A stretch of 64,000 bases of DNA, taken from Solitalea canadensis DSM 3403 (GTDB taxonomy: Bacteria > Bacteroidota > Bacteroidia > Sphingobacteriales > Sphingobacteriaceae). The DNA is taken from contig NC_017770.1 of the NCBI RefSeq assembly GCF_000242635.2, positions 1,302,001-1,366,000 on the forward strand, written 5' to 3'. The position numbers and the translations under genes are program-made. Under the pieces are notes generated by a model that was not told the DNA's origin, did no database searches, and saw only the letters and a list, made by a program, of their open reading frames with translations. Shown here piece after piece: positions 18,437 to 26,791 of the stretch (positions are counted from its first letter, which is position 1; every line of letters starts with the position of its first letter).

Positions 18437-19651
18437 ATGAAAACAAAACTAAAATACTTAGTAGCTGTATTAGGGAGCCTTGGTATTATTAACCATGTCT
18501 CGGCACAGTTATATATTGATAACATATTTACCACCTTGCCGCAATCAAAGGTATTTGTAGATGGAGATGTGATATACGCTGGAAATACTTCACAAAACAT
18601 ATCCCATCAAGGTGATTTAGAAATAAAAGGCAACTGGTATAATAATTCATCTAACGATTTGAAAGTATTTACCGATGCATCCACGGGAAAAATTATTCTT
18701 AGTGGAGCTATACAAACATTTAACGGCTTAGTTACCCGTTTTCCTGATTTACTGCTTTCAGGATCAGATAAAAAGGTCCAAAATACTTCTATTGAAATAA
18801 CTCATTTACTTGAACTTACCGATAAAGAATTGGACGTAAATGGTCATACAGCATTTGTATTATCAACCAATGTTGATGCGATGAGACAAACAACCGGTTA
18901 TATAAATACCAGTACATCAAAGGAAGGTTTTTTAATACGTTCAATGGATAATAGCTCCTCGTATCTGTTTCCATTAGGTAATAAAACAGACGGAGTATAT
19001 CGTTATCGTCCCTTGCAGGTTAAAGCTGATAAGGCAGGTAATATAGGTTGTCAGTTTCAAAATTATCGTGCTGATAGAGACTATTACAATACTGAAGACA
19101 CAAAAGAAGGGGTTAAAGGTGTCAATGAACACTTCTATCATGGTCTGATGACACAGGATGCTGATAACAAAGTAACGCTGAGTGTTCCATTTAATACTGT
19201 GGTTGATGGTGCATTTGAAAATATAACGGAATGGGATGAAGAAGCTCGAAAATGGGGCCTAGTAAAAACAACTAATCCTTCGTCTTCCAACTTTCGTACC
19301 ACTACGGTTAACTTAAACACAGCAGAAAAGCTAAGTATAACCAACTCAGAAGTTTTGCCAATTGCTTTAGCAGGTCAATTTATGCCAGATCTGTTTATTC
19401 CGAATGTATTTACCCCAAATGCCGATCAAAACAATGATGACTTTGTGGTCAGGGGGTTAAAAGAAAATTACCCTGAAAATGAATTGGTAATAATTAACAG
19501 GTGGGGAAATGAAGTATTTAAAGCCACTAACTATCAGAACGATTGGAATGGTAGTGATTTGCACGAAGGGGTGTATTTCTATATTCTGAAAGTTAAACCC
19601 AAAAATGGCGGGACAAAATCCTTCACAGGATATGTACATATAATACGATAA
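18437..19651 (+). CDS. T9SS cargo protein with type B (gliding-motility-associated) C-terminal domain
   Basis: This 404-residue protein has a signal peptide (MKTKLKYLVAVLGSLGIINH, cleaved near VSAQ) and a beta-rich central region. Its last ~85 residues are typical of the CHU_C type B sorting domain: LFIPNVFTPNADQNNDDFVV, then LVIINRWGNEVFKATNYQ, NDWNGSDLHEGVYFYILKV, and a final SFTGYVHIIR. The domain directs export through the type IX system. I chose the ATG at 18437 over 18407 because the signal peptide starts there. It is followed after 4 bp by a PorP/SprF gene, the usual partner of type B cargo. Confidence 0.9.
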   Translation: MKTKLKYLVAVLGSLGIINHVSAQLYIDNIFTTLPQSKVFVDGDVIYAGNTSQNISHQGDLEIKGNWYNNSSNDLKVFTDASTGKIILSGAIQTFNGLVTRFPDLLLSGSDKKVQNTSIEITHLLELTDKELDVNGHTAFVLSTNVDAMRQTTGYINTSTSKEGFLIRSMDNSSSYLFPLGNKTDGVYRYRPLQVKADKAGNIGCQFQNYRADRDYYNTEDTKEGVKGVNEHFYHGLMTQDADNKVTLSVPFNTVVDGAFENITEWDEEARKWGLVKTTNPSSSNFRTTTVNLNTAEKLSITNSEVLPIALAGQFMPDLFIPNVFTPNADQNNDDFVVRGLKENYPENELVIINRWGNEVFKATNYQNDWNGSDLHEGVYFYILKVKPKNGGTKSFTGYVHIIR

Positions 19652-19655
19652 GGAA

Positions 19656-20633
19656 ATGAAAGAAATTAAAATAGTAATGGTTGTTGCTCTGATGCTTTTG
19701 CTAAGAAGTCCTATATGGGCTCAGCAAAATGCCCAGTTTAGTCAGTACATGTTTAATGGCTTATACATAAACCCGGCTTATGCCGGATATAAAGAGCAAT
19801 TATATGCCCATTCATTCTATCGTATGCAGTGGGTTGGATTTCCTGGTGCTCCTAAAACCTTCACAATTGGAGTAGATGGTACTGCCAATAATGATAAAAT
19901 GGGTTTGGGTTTAATTTTAGCGAATGATAAAATCGGATCTGCAAATTCAACTTCGGCCATGTTTAATTATGCATACAAAATACAAACAGGTGAAGATGCA
20001 AAGCTGAGTTTTGGTTTGGCGGCCGGAGCCAAAAATTATATGATTAAAGGACGTGATTTGCAAAGTACTGTTGAGTATGATCCGTCTGTTCCTGATGAAA
20101 ATCTTTCAGCTTGGTTACCGGATGTAAATGCCGGGATTTATTATAGTTCAGATCGTTTATATGCCGGATTATCTGTAATGAACCTGCTATCATCCTATAT
20201 AAATATAGATGCGGATAAGCGAAATTATGTTCCTAAACAAGCCCGTCATTATTTTTTAACAGCTGGAGCTCTATTTCACTTAAATGAATCATTGAGTTTA
20301 AAACCTTCATTTTTAATTAAAGAAGAGTTTAAAGGCCCTACCAATATGGATTTGAATGCTATGCTGTTGATTAATGATCGCATCTGGTTAGGAGGCTCTT
20401 ATCGTACAGGAATAAACATCTGGAAGAAGAATAACTTGCAAAGCAATTTGTTAAAACAGGATGCCTTTGCCTTTCTAGCTGAAGTATATCCAACAGAACG
20501 CTTACGCATCGGTTATTCATTTGATTATGATATGACAACATTACGGACATATAATAATGGAAGTCACGAGATTTCGTTAGGATACTATTTTACCAGTTCA
20601 AAAGTACGATTGTTATCACCTCGTTACTTCTAA
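19656..20633 (+). CDS. PorP/SprF-family type IX secretion outer-membrane protein
   Basis: This 325-residue protein has a signal peptide (ending PIWAQ) and the PorP/SprF signature AQFSQYMFNGLYINPAYAGY near the mature N-terminus, followed by alternating beta strands (YRMQWVGFPGAPKTFTIGVD, GLGLILANDKIG) and a C-terminal strand ending in Phe. Family members are outer-membrane barrels that dock type B cargo to the T9SS translocon; SprF is needed for SprB in Flavobacterium. The 4-bp spacing from the upstream cargo gene and 16 bp to the OmpA gene show one operon. Confidence 0.94.
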   Translation: MKEIKIVMVVALMLLLRSPIWAQQNAQFSQYMFNGLYINPAYAGYKEQLYAHSFYRMQWVGFPGAPKTFTIGVDGTANNDKMGLGLILANDKIGSANSTSAMFNYAYKIQTGEDAKLSFGLAAGAKNYMIKGRDLQSTVEYDPSVPDENLSAWLPDVNAGIYYSSDRLYAGLSVMNLLSSYINIDADKRNYVPKQARHYFLTAGALFHLNESLSLKPSFLIKEEFKGPTNMDLNAMLLINDRIWLGGSYRTGINIWKKNNLQSNLLKQDAFAFLAEVYPTERLRIGYSFDYDMTTLRTYNNGSHEISLGYYFTSSKVRLLSPRYF

Positions 20634-20649
20634 TCGACCCCACTTTATT

Positions 20650-22608
20650 ATGAAAAAATACATATTGATATTGACAGGATTGATTTTAATAAGTCAATCC
20701 ACATTAGCGCAAACAGGAAAATCGAAAGGAGATGAGCAATATCAACTTTACAATTATTCTAAGGCAGTAGTTTACTACCAAGATGCTTATAAGGATAAAA
20801 AAAGTTACTACTTGGCACACCAGATAGCCAGTTGTTATCATTTTATGAACGACTATAAATTTGCTGAATCCTGGTTTGCCGAATCCGTTGGCTATCAGGA
20901 TCATAGTCTGGAAGATGAGTTGCACTATGCAGAAGCTTTGCGGAATAACTCAAAATATGGAGAGGCTAAACAAGTATATACAACCTATGCCAAGAAGAAA
21001 AACGTAAGCTACGACGACCAAGTGATTTGGATAGGTTCCTGTGACTCGGCTTTGGTATGGATGAAAGTTCCGGAACCTTACAATGTAGTTAATCAGACTG
21101 GGGTAAATTCTCTTGGCTCGGATTGGGGATTGGTGAAGTATAAAGATCAGTTGGTTTTCTGCTCAGACGATAAGGCCAAGGTGAAAATTAGCAATGTGAA
21201 CCCATTCTTATCATTGGATATTGTGCATAAAAGTCTTGATAAAGAAACCTATGGGTGGACCGGCAGAGGTTATCTGAATATTTTCACCACCAATGATGGT
21301 GACAGTGCCATTCATCCGTTGTTTAAAGATGAGGACAAACGTACCTATCATATTGGATCACCTTGTTTTAACGCAACTGGAGATGAAGTGTTTTATACTG
21401 TAACCCGTTTAGTTAAAAATCCGAAAAATAACTTTCTGGTAAATAAAGCTTATACGGTTAAATTGGAGATATTCTCACGCACCCGTTCGGCTGGAGATTG
21501 GAGTAAACCGGTTGCCTTTCCATACAACAATGCATTAGAATATTCTGTTGGTGATCCGTACATAACCCCTAATGGTAAGTATCTGTATTTTAGCTCGGAT
21601 ATGCCAGGCGGATTAGGAGGGACTGATATTTACTATTGTAAACGCAATTTAGATGGAGGTTGGGATGCCCCTCAAAACCTGGGAGTGGTTATTAATACTG
21701 CTGGTAATGAACGTTTTCCACGCTTTTCTGCCGACGATACATTCTATTTTTCGTCGGATGGCCGGATAGGCATGGGAGGGTTGGATATCTATGCCGCCCA
21801 AACAACTGATAAAGGCTTTGGACGACCAGTGTCGCTAAAGTACCCGATCAATTCGCCACAGGATGATTTTGCCATTTGGTTTACTGGCGATTATACAGGT
21901 TATTTATCTTCAAACCGGGACGGTGGCTTAGGGGATGATGATATTTATTTGTTTAGCTTAAAAGATATTAAGATCCGTTTGGAAGGTATAGTGGTAGATA
22001 AAAAAAGTGGACTACCACTGGAAAATGCTGTTGTTGTTCTGCAGAATGTAAGAACAGGGGAACAGTATAAATATGTAAGTGGTAAGGACGGAAAGTTTGC
22101 CTTTGAGCTAGGTCCTAAAAGTAATTATAAGATACTTGCCAGTAAAACTGATTACATGTCGGTTGGTAAAGAAGGAATTACCACAGAGGGTATCAACGAG
22201 TCTTGTACGCTAAAAGAAAGATTGGAATTGGCTTTAGATCGTATCACTAAAGATCCTATCAGAATTGAGAATATCTATTACAACTTCGATAAATGGGATT
22301 TAAGAGCCGATGCGCTTGTTGAATTGGACAAGTTGGTGAAATTGTTGAAAGAGAATCCAACGATAGAGATTGAGTTAGGTTCACATACCGACTCAAGAGG
22401 TAACGACAATTACAACCTGAAACTTTCTCAGCGTCGTGCCGAATCAGTTGTAAATTACCTGATCAAGAATGGAATAGATAAAGGTCGTTTGGTAGCCAAA
22501 GGTTACGGTGAAACTCAATTAATAAACAAATGTTCGAATGGTGTAAAATGTTCAGAAGCTGAACACCAGGCCAACAGAAGAACTGAGTTTATAATTGTAA
22601 GATATTAA
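20650..22608 (+). CDS. PorE-like OmpA-family T9SS protein (TPR, beta-propeller, CRD, OmpA)
   Basis: This 652-residue protein has a signal peptide and then TPR-like helices (about 25-130: YQLYNYSKAVVYYQDAYKDK, DYKFAESWFAESV). PD40/WD40-type propeller repeats follow (about 150-430: GKYLYFSSDMPGGLGGTDIY, RFPRFSADDTFYFSSDG, GYLSSNRDGGLGDDDIYLF). A carboxypeptidase-regulatory-like domain covers about 445-520 (LEGIVVDKKSGLPLENAVVV). A C-terminal OmpA peptidoglycan-binding domain ends the protein (YYNFDKWDLRADALVELDKL, NYNLKLSQRRAESVVNYL). This domain order matches PorE of Porphyromonas. It probably anchors the locus-specific T9SS machinery to peptidoglycan. It is the last gene of the operon. Confidence 0.92.
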   Translation: MKKYILILTGLILISQSTLAQTGKSKGDEQYQLYNYSKAVVYYQDAYKDKKSYYLAHQIASCYHFMNDYKFAESWFAESVGYQDHSLEDELHYAEALRNNSKYGEAKQVYTTYAKKKNVSYDDQVIWIGSCDSALVWMKVPEPYNVVNQTGVNSLGSDWGLVKYKDQLVFCSDDKAKVKISNVNPFLSLDIVHKSLDKETYGWTGRGYLNIFTTNDGDSAIHPLFKDEDKRTYHIGSPCFNATGDEVFYTVTRLVKNPKNNFLVNKAYTVKLEIFSRTRSAGDWSKPVAFPYNNALEYSVGDPYITPNGKYLYFSSDMPGGLGGTDIYYCKRNLDGGWDAPQNLGVVINTAGNERFPRFSADDTFYFSSDGRIGMGGLDIYAAQTTDKGFGRPVSLKYPINSPQDDFAIWFTGDYTGYLSSNRDGGLGDDDIYLFSLKDIKIRLEGIVVDKKSGLPLENAVVVLQNVRTGEQYKYVSGKDGKFAFELGPKSNYKILASKTDYMSVGKEGITTEGINESCTLKERLELALDRITKDPIRIENIYYNFDKWDLRADALVELDKLVKLLKENPTIEIELGSHTDSRGNDNYNLKLSQRRAESVVNYLIKNGIDKGRLVAKGYGETQLINKCSNGVKCSEAEHQANRRTEFIIVRY

Positions 22609-22631
22609 TTCGTATCTATCTATATTAAATG

Positions 22632-22665
22632 ATCCGGAGCAGACTTCTGCTTCCGGATTTTCTGT
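22632..22665 (+). terminator. Intrinsic terminator of the T9SS operon
   Basis: ATCCGG-AGCAG pairs with CTGCT-TCCGGAT (one bulge), followed by TTTCTGTTTT, 24 bp after the OmpA-family stop codon. Confidence 0.8.
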
Positions 22666-22692
22666 TTTATTAGGGGTATTCAACTTCCAATT

Positions 22693-22956
22693 TTAATGCT
22701 TAATAATTTCCAATGCTTCACCTATGTCAATTCTCTTGAGAAGGGCTTCAATGTGATAATTATAAAGCTTAAGTTTTTTGAGTAGTTCAGATAAATTAAT
22801 TTCTGAAGAAAGAAATAAATGTGAGATCTGATCAATTGGGGTGAGGTAAGCAATCTGATTGTTTTTGTTACTATTTAGGTACTGCTGTATGCAGCCTAAA
22901 ATAATGCTCCTGCCTTCTAACAGTGCATTTAAAAGTTCTAATTGAGCGTTTGTCAT
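22693..22956 (-). CDS. Small helical protein of unknown function
   Basis: 87 residues, predicted largely helical, Leu/Ile-rich (NAQLELLNALLEGRSIILGC; LSELLKKLKLYNYHIEALLK). There is no signal peptide and no recognised family. It is transcribed toward the terminator of the preceding operon and has an ATG start. A small DNA-free regulator or structural protein are both possible. I call it coding from its regular composition and isolated position. Confidence 0.5.
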   Translation of the reverse strand: MTNAQLELLNALLEGRSIILGCIQQYLNSNKNNQIAYLTPIDQISHLFLSSEINLSELLKKLKLYNYHIEALLKRIDIGEALEIIKH

Positions 22957-23039
22957 AAAGATAATGCTTAGGTTAATGCCCAGTTGTTAAATCGTTCTTA
23001 AAATTCTTGCGAATTGAAACCTAATAAAATTAATACAGG

Positions 23040-23061
23040 TATAACTATGCCAATAGTTATA
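23040..23061. promoter_or_regulatory. 9-bp-arm inverted repeat upstream of the HTH gene
   Basis: TATAACTAT and ATAGTTATA form perfect arms around a 4-bp centre, and part of the arm (GGTATAAC) recurs just after. It lies 150 bp before the HTH gene at 23211 and 84 bp from the start of the divergent small gene, so it could be an operator for either. Confidence 0.4.
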
Positions 23062-23210
23062 GGTATAACATTAGCTCATAAACTAATCAAAGAACTGATT
23101 TAAAAAGTACATCAATGATGTTGTGTTTTTATTGCTTTATTGTATTGTATTTTTAACTATACTACATTTTATGTTTTAAAATTAATTCATTTTTCTGGCA
23201 AAATTGTGAC

Positions 23211-23573
23211 ATGTTGAAAAATAGAGGTGAAATATTAGAAAGAGTGGTGCGTCAATCGAACATGTCTGTTGTGGCAATAGCACGTCAAATGGGAGTAGAA
23301 CGCTCAACGGTTTATCGACATTTTACACTACCTGATTTAGATGCTGGTTTAATACTTAGATATTCAAAGGTTTTAAAGCATGATTTTACAGAAGAGTTTC
23401 CAGAATTATTTTCTGATTTAAAGTCCATCATAAATGAGCCCGATCCAAGTTATGGTATTACCAAAAGTTATGGGGAATTATTAAATGAAAGAGATTACTG
23501 GAAAGATAAATACATTACACTTTTAGAACGTTATAATGAGCTAATTATTAAAACGTTTTCTAATAAACATTAG
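23211..23573 (+). CDS. Helix-turn-helix DNA-binding protein
   Basis: This 120-residue protein has an N-terminal HTH (about 8-50: ILERVVRQSNMSVVAIARQM, GVERSTVYRHFTLPDLD) followed by HDFTEEFPEL and a charged coiled-coil C-terminus (LLNERDYWKDKYITLLERYN). The same layout (HTH, HDFS.EFPEL, coiled coil) is common in small Bacteroidota regulators, probably homodimers. It is monocistronic. Targets are unknown; the inverted repeat at 23040-23061 is a candidate self-operator. Confidence 0.8.
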   Translation: MLKNRGEILERVVRQSNMSVVAIARQMGVERSTVYRHFTLPDLDAGLILRYSKVLKHDFTEEFPELFSDLKSIINEPDPSYGITKSYGELLNERDYWKDKYITLLERYNELIIKTFSNKH

Positions 23574-23659
23574 CCATGTCCATTTGTTAAATATCCAATC
23601 ACTATACTAGAATTAGATAAAAAAATGCCATTTATCAATTTTTACAGTTTGATCAAATT

Positions 23660-23687
23660 GAACAGTAAAATACCTTTTTCGAATAGT
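23660..23687 (+). promoter_or_regulatory. 21-bp direct-repeat regulatory site, copy 3 (best match)
   Basis: GAACAGTAAAAT at 23660 and GAATAGTAAAAT at 23681 agree at 11 of 12 positions and are exactly 21 bp apart. A -7-like TAGATTTC follows at 23700. The only thing downstream before the next gene is the structured element at 23716-23822. Confidence 0.7.
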
Positions 23688-23715
23688 AAAATTCAGTTTT
23701 AGATTTCATATTTAT

Positions 23716-23822
23716 ATAGTTGTCCGCTTGAGCTCAAAGAGGTTTCAACTATCTATTTAATGTTTTTGCGCAAGGTTTATTTATTTAAAAAGCTGCTTTG
23801 ACCCTAGCAGCTTTTTATTTTT
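23716..23822 (+). ncRNA. Putative structured small RNA with its own terminator
   Basis: No ORF is present. ATAGTTG (23716-23722) pairs with CAACTAT (23746-23752), enclosing the palindrome TTGAGCTCAA (23728-23737). The element ends in a strong terminator: AAAGCTGCT / AGCAGCTTT with TTTTATTTTTT (about 23787-23822). It is preceded by the direct-repeat site at 23660 and a -7-like box at 23700, which makes an independent transcript likely. Confidence 0.45.
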
Positions 23823-23901
23823 TAGTCAAGTTGTGGTAATTGTAAGAGTTATAAGAACTAGCTGTTTACTATAATTCTATTGTTTACCGAATGCACAAAT
23901 T

Positions 23902-23929
23902 GAGTATTTTTTTGTTCGATGTGAATAGT
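23902..23929 (+). promoter_or_regulatory. 21-bp direct-repeat regulatory site, copy 4 (upstream of sigma factor)
   Basis: GAGTATT at 23902 and GAATAGT at 23923 are 21 bp apart. A -7-like TATCTTTC lies at 23942, 19 bp after the proximal half-site, the same distance as in copy 3. The next gene is the ECF sigma factor. Confidence 0.55.
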
Positions 23930-24047
23930 CGTTGTTTTTAATATCTTTCATTTTTGTAACGCGATTTAAGCTTTAAGTCAGTGTTACAGATAGTTATTGC
24001 ATTTAAGCTTTAGGATATCGCATTTAATGAAAAGTGGGAGAGTTACA

Positions 24048-24620
24048 ATGCAATCATTAGAAGAAGATTTCAAGATCATAGAAGATATAAAAAACGGCGA
24101 TACAAATAAATATAAAATATTGGTTGAGAAATATGAAAGAGGACTTTTCTTTCACATTTATAAAAAAGTATTAGATAGAGATATCGCAGAAGAGTTAACG
24201 CATGAATGTTTTATCAAAGCATTTTGCAATCTGACTAAGTACAAACCGTTATTCAATTTTAACACATGGTTATACACTATTGCAACGAATCATTCATTAG
24301 ACTACCTAAAAAAAGAAAAGAAGTTTCGTGCTAAATATTCGTTTCAATCACTTGCAGAAGAGTCTTTTGGAATAACGGAATTCGCTACCAATACTAATAA
24401 TCCGGAACTATCATTAATTAAGAAACAATACTCAACCTTCATCCGCGAATCACTTTTTAAACTTCCGGAAATGTACAGCATTCCTTTACGTCTTCGATTC
24501 ATTAAAGAATATACCTATGATGAAATATGTGCTGAACTAAACCTTAGTATGGTAATCGTTAAATCAAGAATTTTTAGAGGAAAAAGATTACTTCAGGAAA
24601 AATTAGCCTGTTTGTCTTAG
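24048..24620 (+). CDS. RNA polymerase sigma-70 factor, ECF subfamily
   Basis: This 190-residue protein has sigma region 2 (about 10-80: DTNKYKILVEKYERGLFFHI, DIAEELTHECFIKAF, FNTWLYTIATNHSLDYL) and region 4 (about 120-185: LPEMYSIPLRLRFIKEYTYD, EICAELNLSMVIVKSRIFRG). The frame continues upstream to a TTG at 23997. ATG 24048, preceded by GGGAG, and ATG 24027 are the plausible starts. No anti-sigma gene follows; the next gene encodes a small lipoprotein. A 21-bp direct-repeat site upstream suggests AraC-type control. Confidence 0.9.
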   Translation: MQSLEEDFKIIEDIKNGDTNKYKILVEKYERGLFFHIYKKVLDRDIAEELTHECFIKAFCNLTKYKPLFNFNTWLYTIATNHSLDYLKKEKKFRAKYSFQSLAEESFGITEFATNTNNPELSLIKKQYSTFIRESLFKLPEMYSIPLRLRFIKEYTYDEICAELNLSMVIVKSRIFRGKRLLQEKLACLS

Positions 24621-24624
24621 CTAT

Positions 24625-25035
24625 ATGTTTTGTCCTTCAATAGCTACTATCAAGGTTAACCTGATTGGTTGGCTATTATGTGTTTTATTTAGTTGCAATA
24701 ATCATTCATCATTACAGGATACCCACAATGAATCGCAAAGATCAGAATGGTGTGGTACCTATGTTGGAGTTATTACTGAAGAGAGAGGACTCGTTCGGAT
24801 TAAGTTGAAACTAAGATCTAACGGATATTACACAATGGAGCAGAAGGATGTTAAAGTTAATGCCAATTGCATTATTACTTCATATGTGTGGAAAGTTGTT
24901 GATAGTAACAAAACAGTTCATCTATATAAAACTGACGATACTGAATTAAGCCGAATAAGTTATATAGATAGTTCAAAAATCGAAATCTCCTTTAACAAAG
25001 ATGATAAAAGATATTTTCTTTATAAGAAACCTTAA
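24625..25035 (+). CDS. Small lipoprotein, NlpE-like pattern
   Basis: This 136-residue protein has a hydrophobic N-terminus ending in a lipobox-like LFSC (Cys near residue 24). The mature part (WCGTYVGVITEERGLVRIKL, LRSNGYYTMEQ) resembles the small beta-barrel fold of NlpE-type lipoproteins, but key CXXC residues are lacking, so the family is uncertain. It starts 4 bp after the sigma-factor stop, so it is co-transcribed and may act in the same envelope response (inference). Confidence 0.65.
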   Translation: MFCPSIATIKVNLIGWLLCVLFSCNNHSSLQDTHNESQRSEWCGTYVGVITEERGLVRIKLKLRSNGYYTMEQKDVKVNANCIITSYVWKVVDSNKTVHLYKTDDTELSRISYIDSSKIEISFNKDDKRYFLYKKP

Positions 25036-25194
25036 TCCTTATTATCTAATTCAACTCTAACTTAAAATCAAACAAGAGTTTAAGTCTGCATAAGAAAAAT
25101 CAAAAAACACTATTCTGGTTATAAAATGTCACATTCGAACAATCAAATTACTTCTTGTTTACCCTTATTAACTTAAAAAAATCTGCTATGTATT

Positions 25195-25341
25195 AAGTTC
25201 AATAATTTTCTAAATTATTTTTATAGCACTTGCGTATATACCGAAGGCCGTTGTGTTTATAAAGTAGGGTCGAAAGAATGCTGGGTTATCAATGATAATT
25301 GTTACAGAATAGGAAAAGCTTTAAATGGTTTTATGGTTTGA
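25195..25341 (+). other. Possible Cys-rich mini-ORF without a standard start
   Basis: The frame from the AAG at 25195 (open back to a CTG at 25183) encodes about 48 residues with four cysteines (STCVYTEGRCVYKVGSKECW, INDNCYRIGK), stopping at 25339-25341. There is no ATG/GTG/TTG at its start. It may be a relic or chance. Otherwise the 445-bp gap 25036-25480 holds only the direct-repeat site at 25398. Confidence 0.15.
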
Positions 25342-25397
25342 AAACCGGTGAATAATGAAATTAATAAGACTTTCTTATGTTTAAAAATGAACAATTT

Positions 25398-25425
25398 GAG
25401 CTGTTTTTTAATTTTTTCGAATACT
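25398..25425 (+). promoter_or_regulatory. 21-bp direct-repeat regulatory site, copy 5 (upstream of beta-barrel gene)
   Basis: GAGCTGT at 25398 and GAATACT at 25419 are 21 bp apart. This is the weakest copy (GAATACT instead of GAATAGT), but it keeps the TTTTTCGAAT context seen at 23681. The beta-barrel gene starts at 25481. Confidence 0.45.
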
Positions 25426-25480
25426 GTACTTGTTTAAATAAATGTTGATTTGTGTATAATATTTATCTAAATAAAGTAAT

Positions 25481-26095
25481 ATGAAAAAAATGTTAATCGC
25501 AGTGGGACTAGTGTTTTTTGGTTTTGCTGCAAGTGCTCAGGTATCAAAAGGGACAGTAACAGTAGGTGGTAATGTTGGATTTGGAACTTCGAAAACAAAA
25601 GATGCAGACGATAAAAGCACCACGTTTTCTATTCAACCTCAAGTTGGTTATTTTCTCAGCGATAAATTAGAAGGTTATATAAAGCTTGGATATGTGAATG
25701 ATTCAAATCAAGAAATGCAAGGTACTGTTTTAGGTAAAAAGAACACTGATCAGTTTGGTGGAGGTGTCGGATTAAGAAGATACTTCATGGTGAGTGATAA
25801 TGTAGCAATTTTTGCTGGTCCGGAACTGAGTTACTATTCAGGTTCAACCAAATTTGAACCCAAAGGAGGAAGCTCAGAAAAGCTTTATAATACAAATACC
25901 TTTAATGCAAATATCAATGCAGGAGTGGGAGTGTTTTTTACCAAAAATATAGGCTTAGTAGCCGGTTTGGGAGTTCTAAGTTTTGAGTCAGAAACTCATA
26001 AACCTAATGGTGGTGGTGACAAATCTACCAACACTTCATTTAATTTACTTGCCAATAATGCTCCATTTGCACTAGGAATTGTATTCCATTTTTAA
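25481..26095 (+). CDS. Outer-membrane beta-barrel protein
   Basis: This 204-residue protein has a signal peptide (MKKMLIAVGLVFFGFAASAQ). Its alternating amphipathic strands and glycine-rich turns (TVTVGGNVGFGTSKTKDADD, FSIQPQVGYFLSDKLEGYIK, FGGGVGLRRYFMVSDNVAIF) end in a C-terminal aromatic strand (FALGIVFHF), as in 8-strand OmpW/OmpX-like barrels. Function is unknown. It is monocistronic, with a direct-repeat site 56 bp upstream of the start. Confidence 0.85.
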   Translation: MKKMLIAVGLVFFGFAASAQVSKGTVTVGGNVGFGTSKTKDADDKSTTFSIQPQVGYFLSDKLEGYIKLGYVNDSNQEMQGTVLGKKNTDQFGGGVGLRRYFMVSDNVAIFAGPELSYYSGSTKFEPKGGSSEKLYNTNTFNANINAGVGVFFTKNIGLVAGLGVLSFESETHKPNGGGDKSTNTSFNLLANNAPFALGIVFHF

Positions 26096-26145
26096 AAACG
26101 AATAATAAGAAACTGAATGTTCCTTTAGGTTATATTTTGCACACG

Positions 26146-26178
26146 ACCCTCGGTGTTCTTAAATGTCGAGGGTTATTT
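26146..26178 (+). terminator. Probable terminator of the beta-barrel gene
   Basis: ACCCTCG (26146-26152) pairs with CGAGGGT (26167-26173) across a 14-nt loop. The T-tract is short (TATTTA), so termination may be partial. Confidence 0.45.
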
Positions 26179-26222
26179 ACAAGAATGTTTTATTCAAAAA
26201 TTACAAATAATAAAAAAATATC

Positions 26223-26405
26223 ATGGAAAAATTTAATGCTTTAAAAGCCCTTATTGTTTCGACTGAAGAAGATGCTTTTAAATTCTACACAAATGGTAAC
26301 GGTGCGGCTGGAACACGAGTTAGAAAGGCAATGATGGAGGTTAAAAAACTTGCACAGGAAATCAGAAATGAAGTGACTGAAGTTAAGCACAAGAGTAAAG
26401 CCTAA
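26223..26405 (+). CDS. Histone H1-like (Hc1-type) nucleoid protein
   Basis: This 60-residue basic helical protein (EKFNALKALIVSTEEDAFKF, GTRVRKAMMEVKKLAQEIRN, ending VKHKSKA) matches the short histone H1-like proteins common in Bacteroidota. They are thought to bind DNA through their Lys/Arg-rich helices. It is monocistronic, with a strong terminator after it. Confidence 0.85.
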   Translation: MEKFNALKALIVSTEEDAFKFYTNGNGAAGTRVRKAMMEVKKLAQEIRNEVTEVKHKSKA

Positions 26406-26428
26406 GATTTCGAATAATAATCATAGTG

Positions 26429-26466
26429 CGCCCGGTATTAGTTAAATGATAATGCCGGGCTTTTTC
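26429..26466 (+). terminator. Intrinsic terminator of the histone-like gene
   Basis: GCCCGGTATTA pairs with TAATGCCGGGC (one G-U), with a 10-nt loop, followed by TTTTTC. Confidence 0.85.
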
Positions 26467-26540
26467 TTTACTGTGTTCTTGAAATCATTAGTAGTTAATG
26501 CTTTGTTTTATAATAATTAGATGAAAAAATGAATCAAATT

Positions 26541-26568
26541 GACTATTGTTTTAACTATTACGAATAGT
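26541..26568 (+). promoter_or_regulatory. 21-bp direct-repeat regulatory site, copy 6
   Basis: GACTATT at 26541 and GAATAGT at 26562 are 21 bp apart. Downstream there is no gene, only the structured element at 26641-26717. Confidence 0.55.
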
Positions 26569-26640
26569 ACTTAAGCTAAGATAAGTATTTATTTATAGTG
26601 ATTTAATTGCGCGGTATGCAAATAAATTAAGTTTTTGTTC

Positions 26641-26717
26641 TTCTCTATTTTTCTTTAGAGAAGGCAATTGGTCTCATGTGGGGACGCCCATTTTAATTGG
26701 GGTCCCCACTTTTTTTG
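26641..26717 (+). ncRNA. Putative structured small RNA with strong terminator
   Basis: Two hairpins and no ORF. TTCTCTA/TAGAGAA lies at about 26641-26663. A G-C-rich terminator, GTGGGGAC / GTCCCCAC with an inner CCC/GGG, lies at 26678-26710 and is followed by TTTTTTT. The previous gene already has its own terminator at 26429-26466, so this one needs another transcript. The 5' end is probably near 26590, after the direct-repeat site. Confidence 0.45.
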
Positions 26718-26791
26718 AAACCTATTATCTCTAATAAATTATCACCTCATCAAAAAAAAGCTTTTTTCTGATTTTGTGTCTTGGACTTTTT

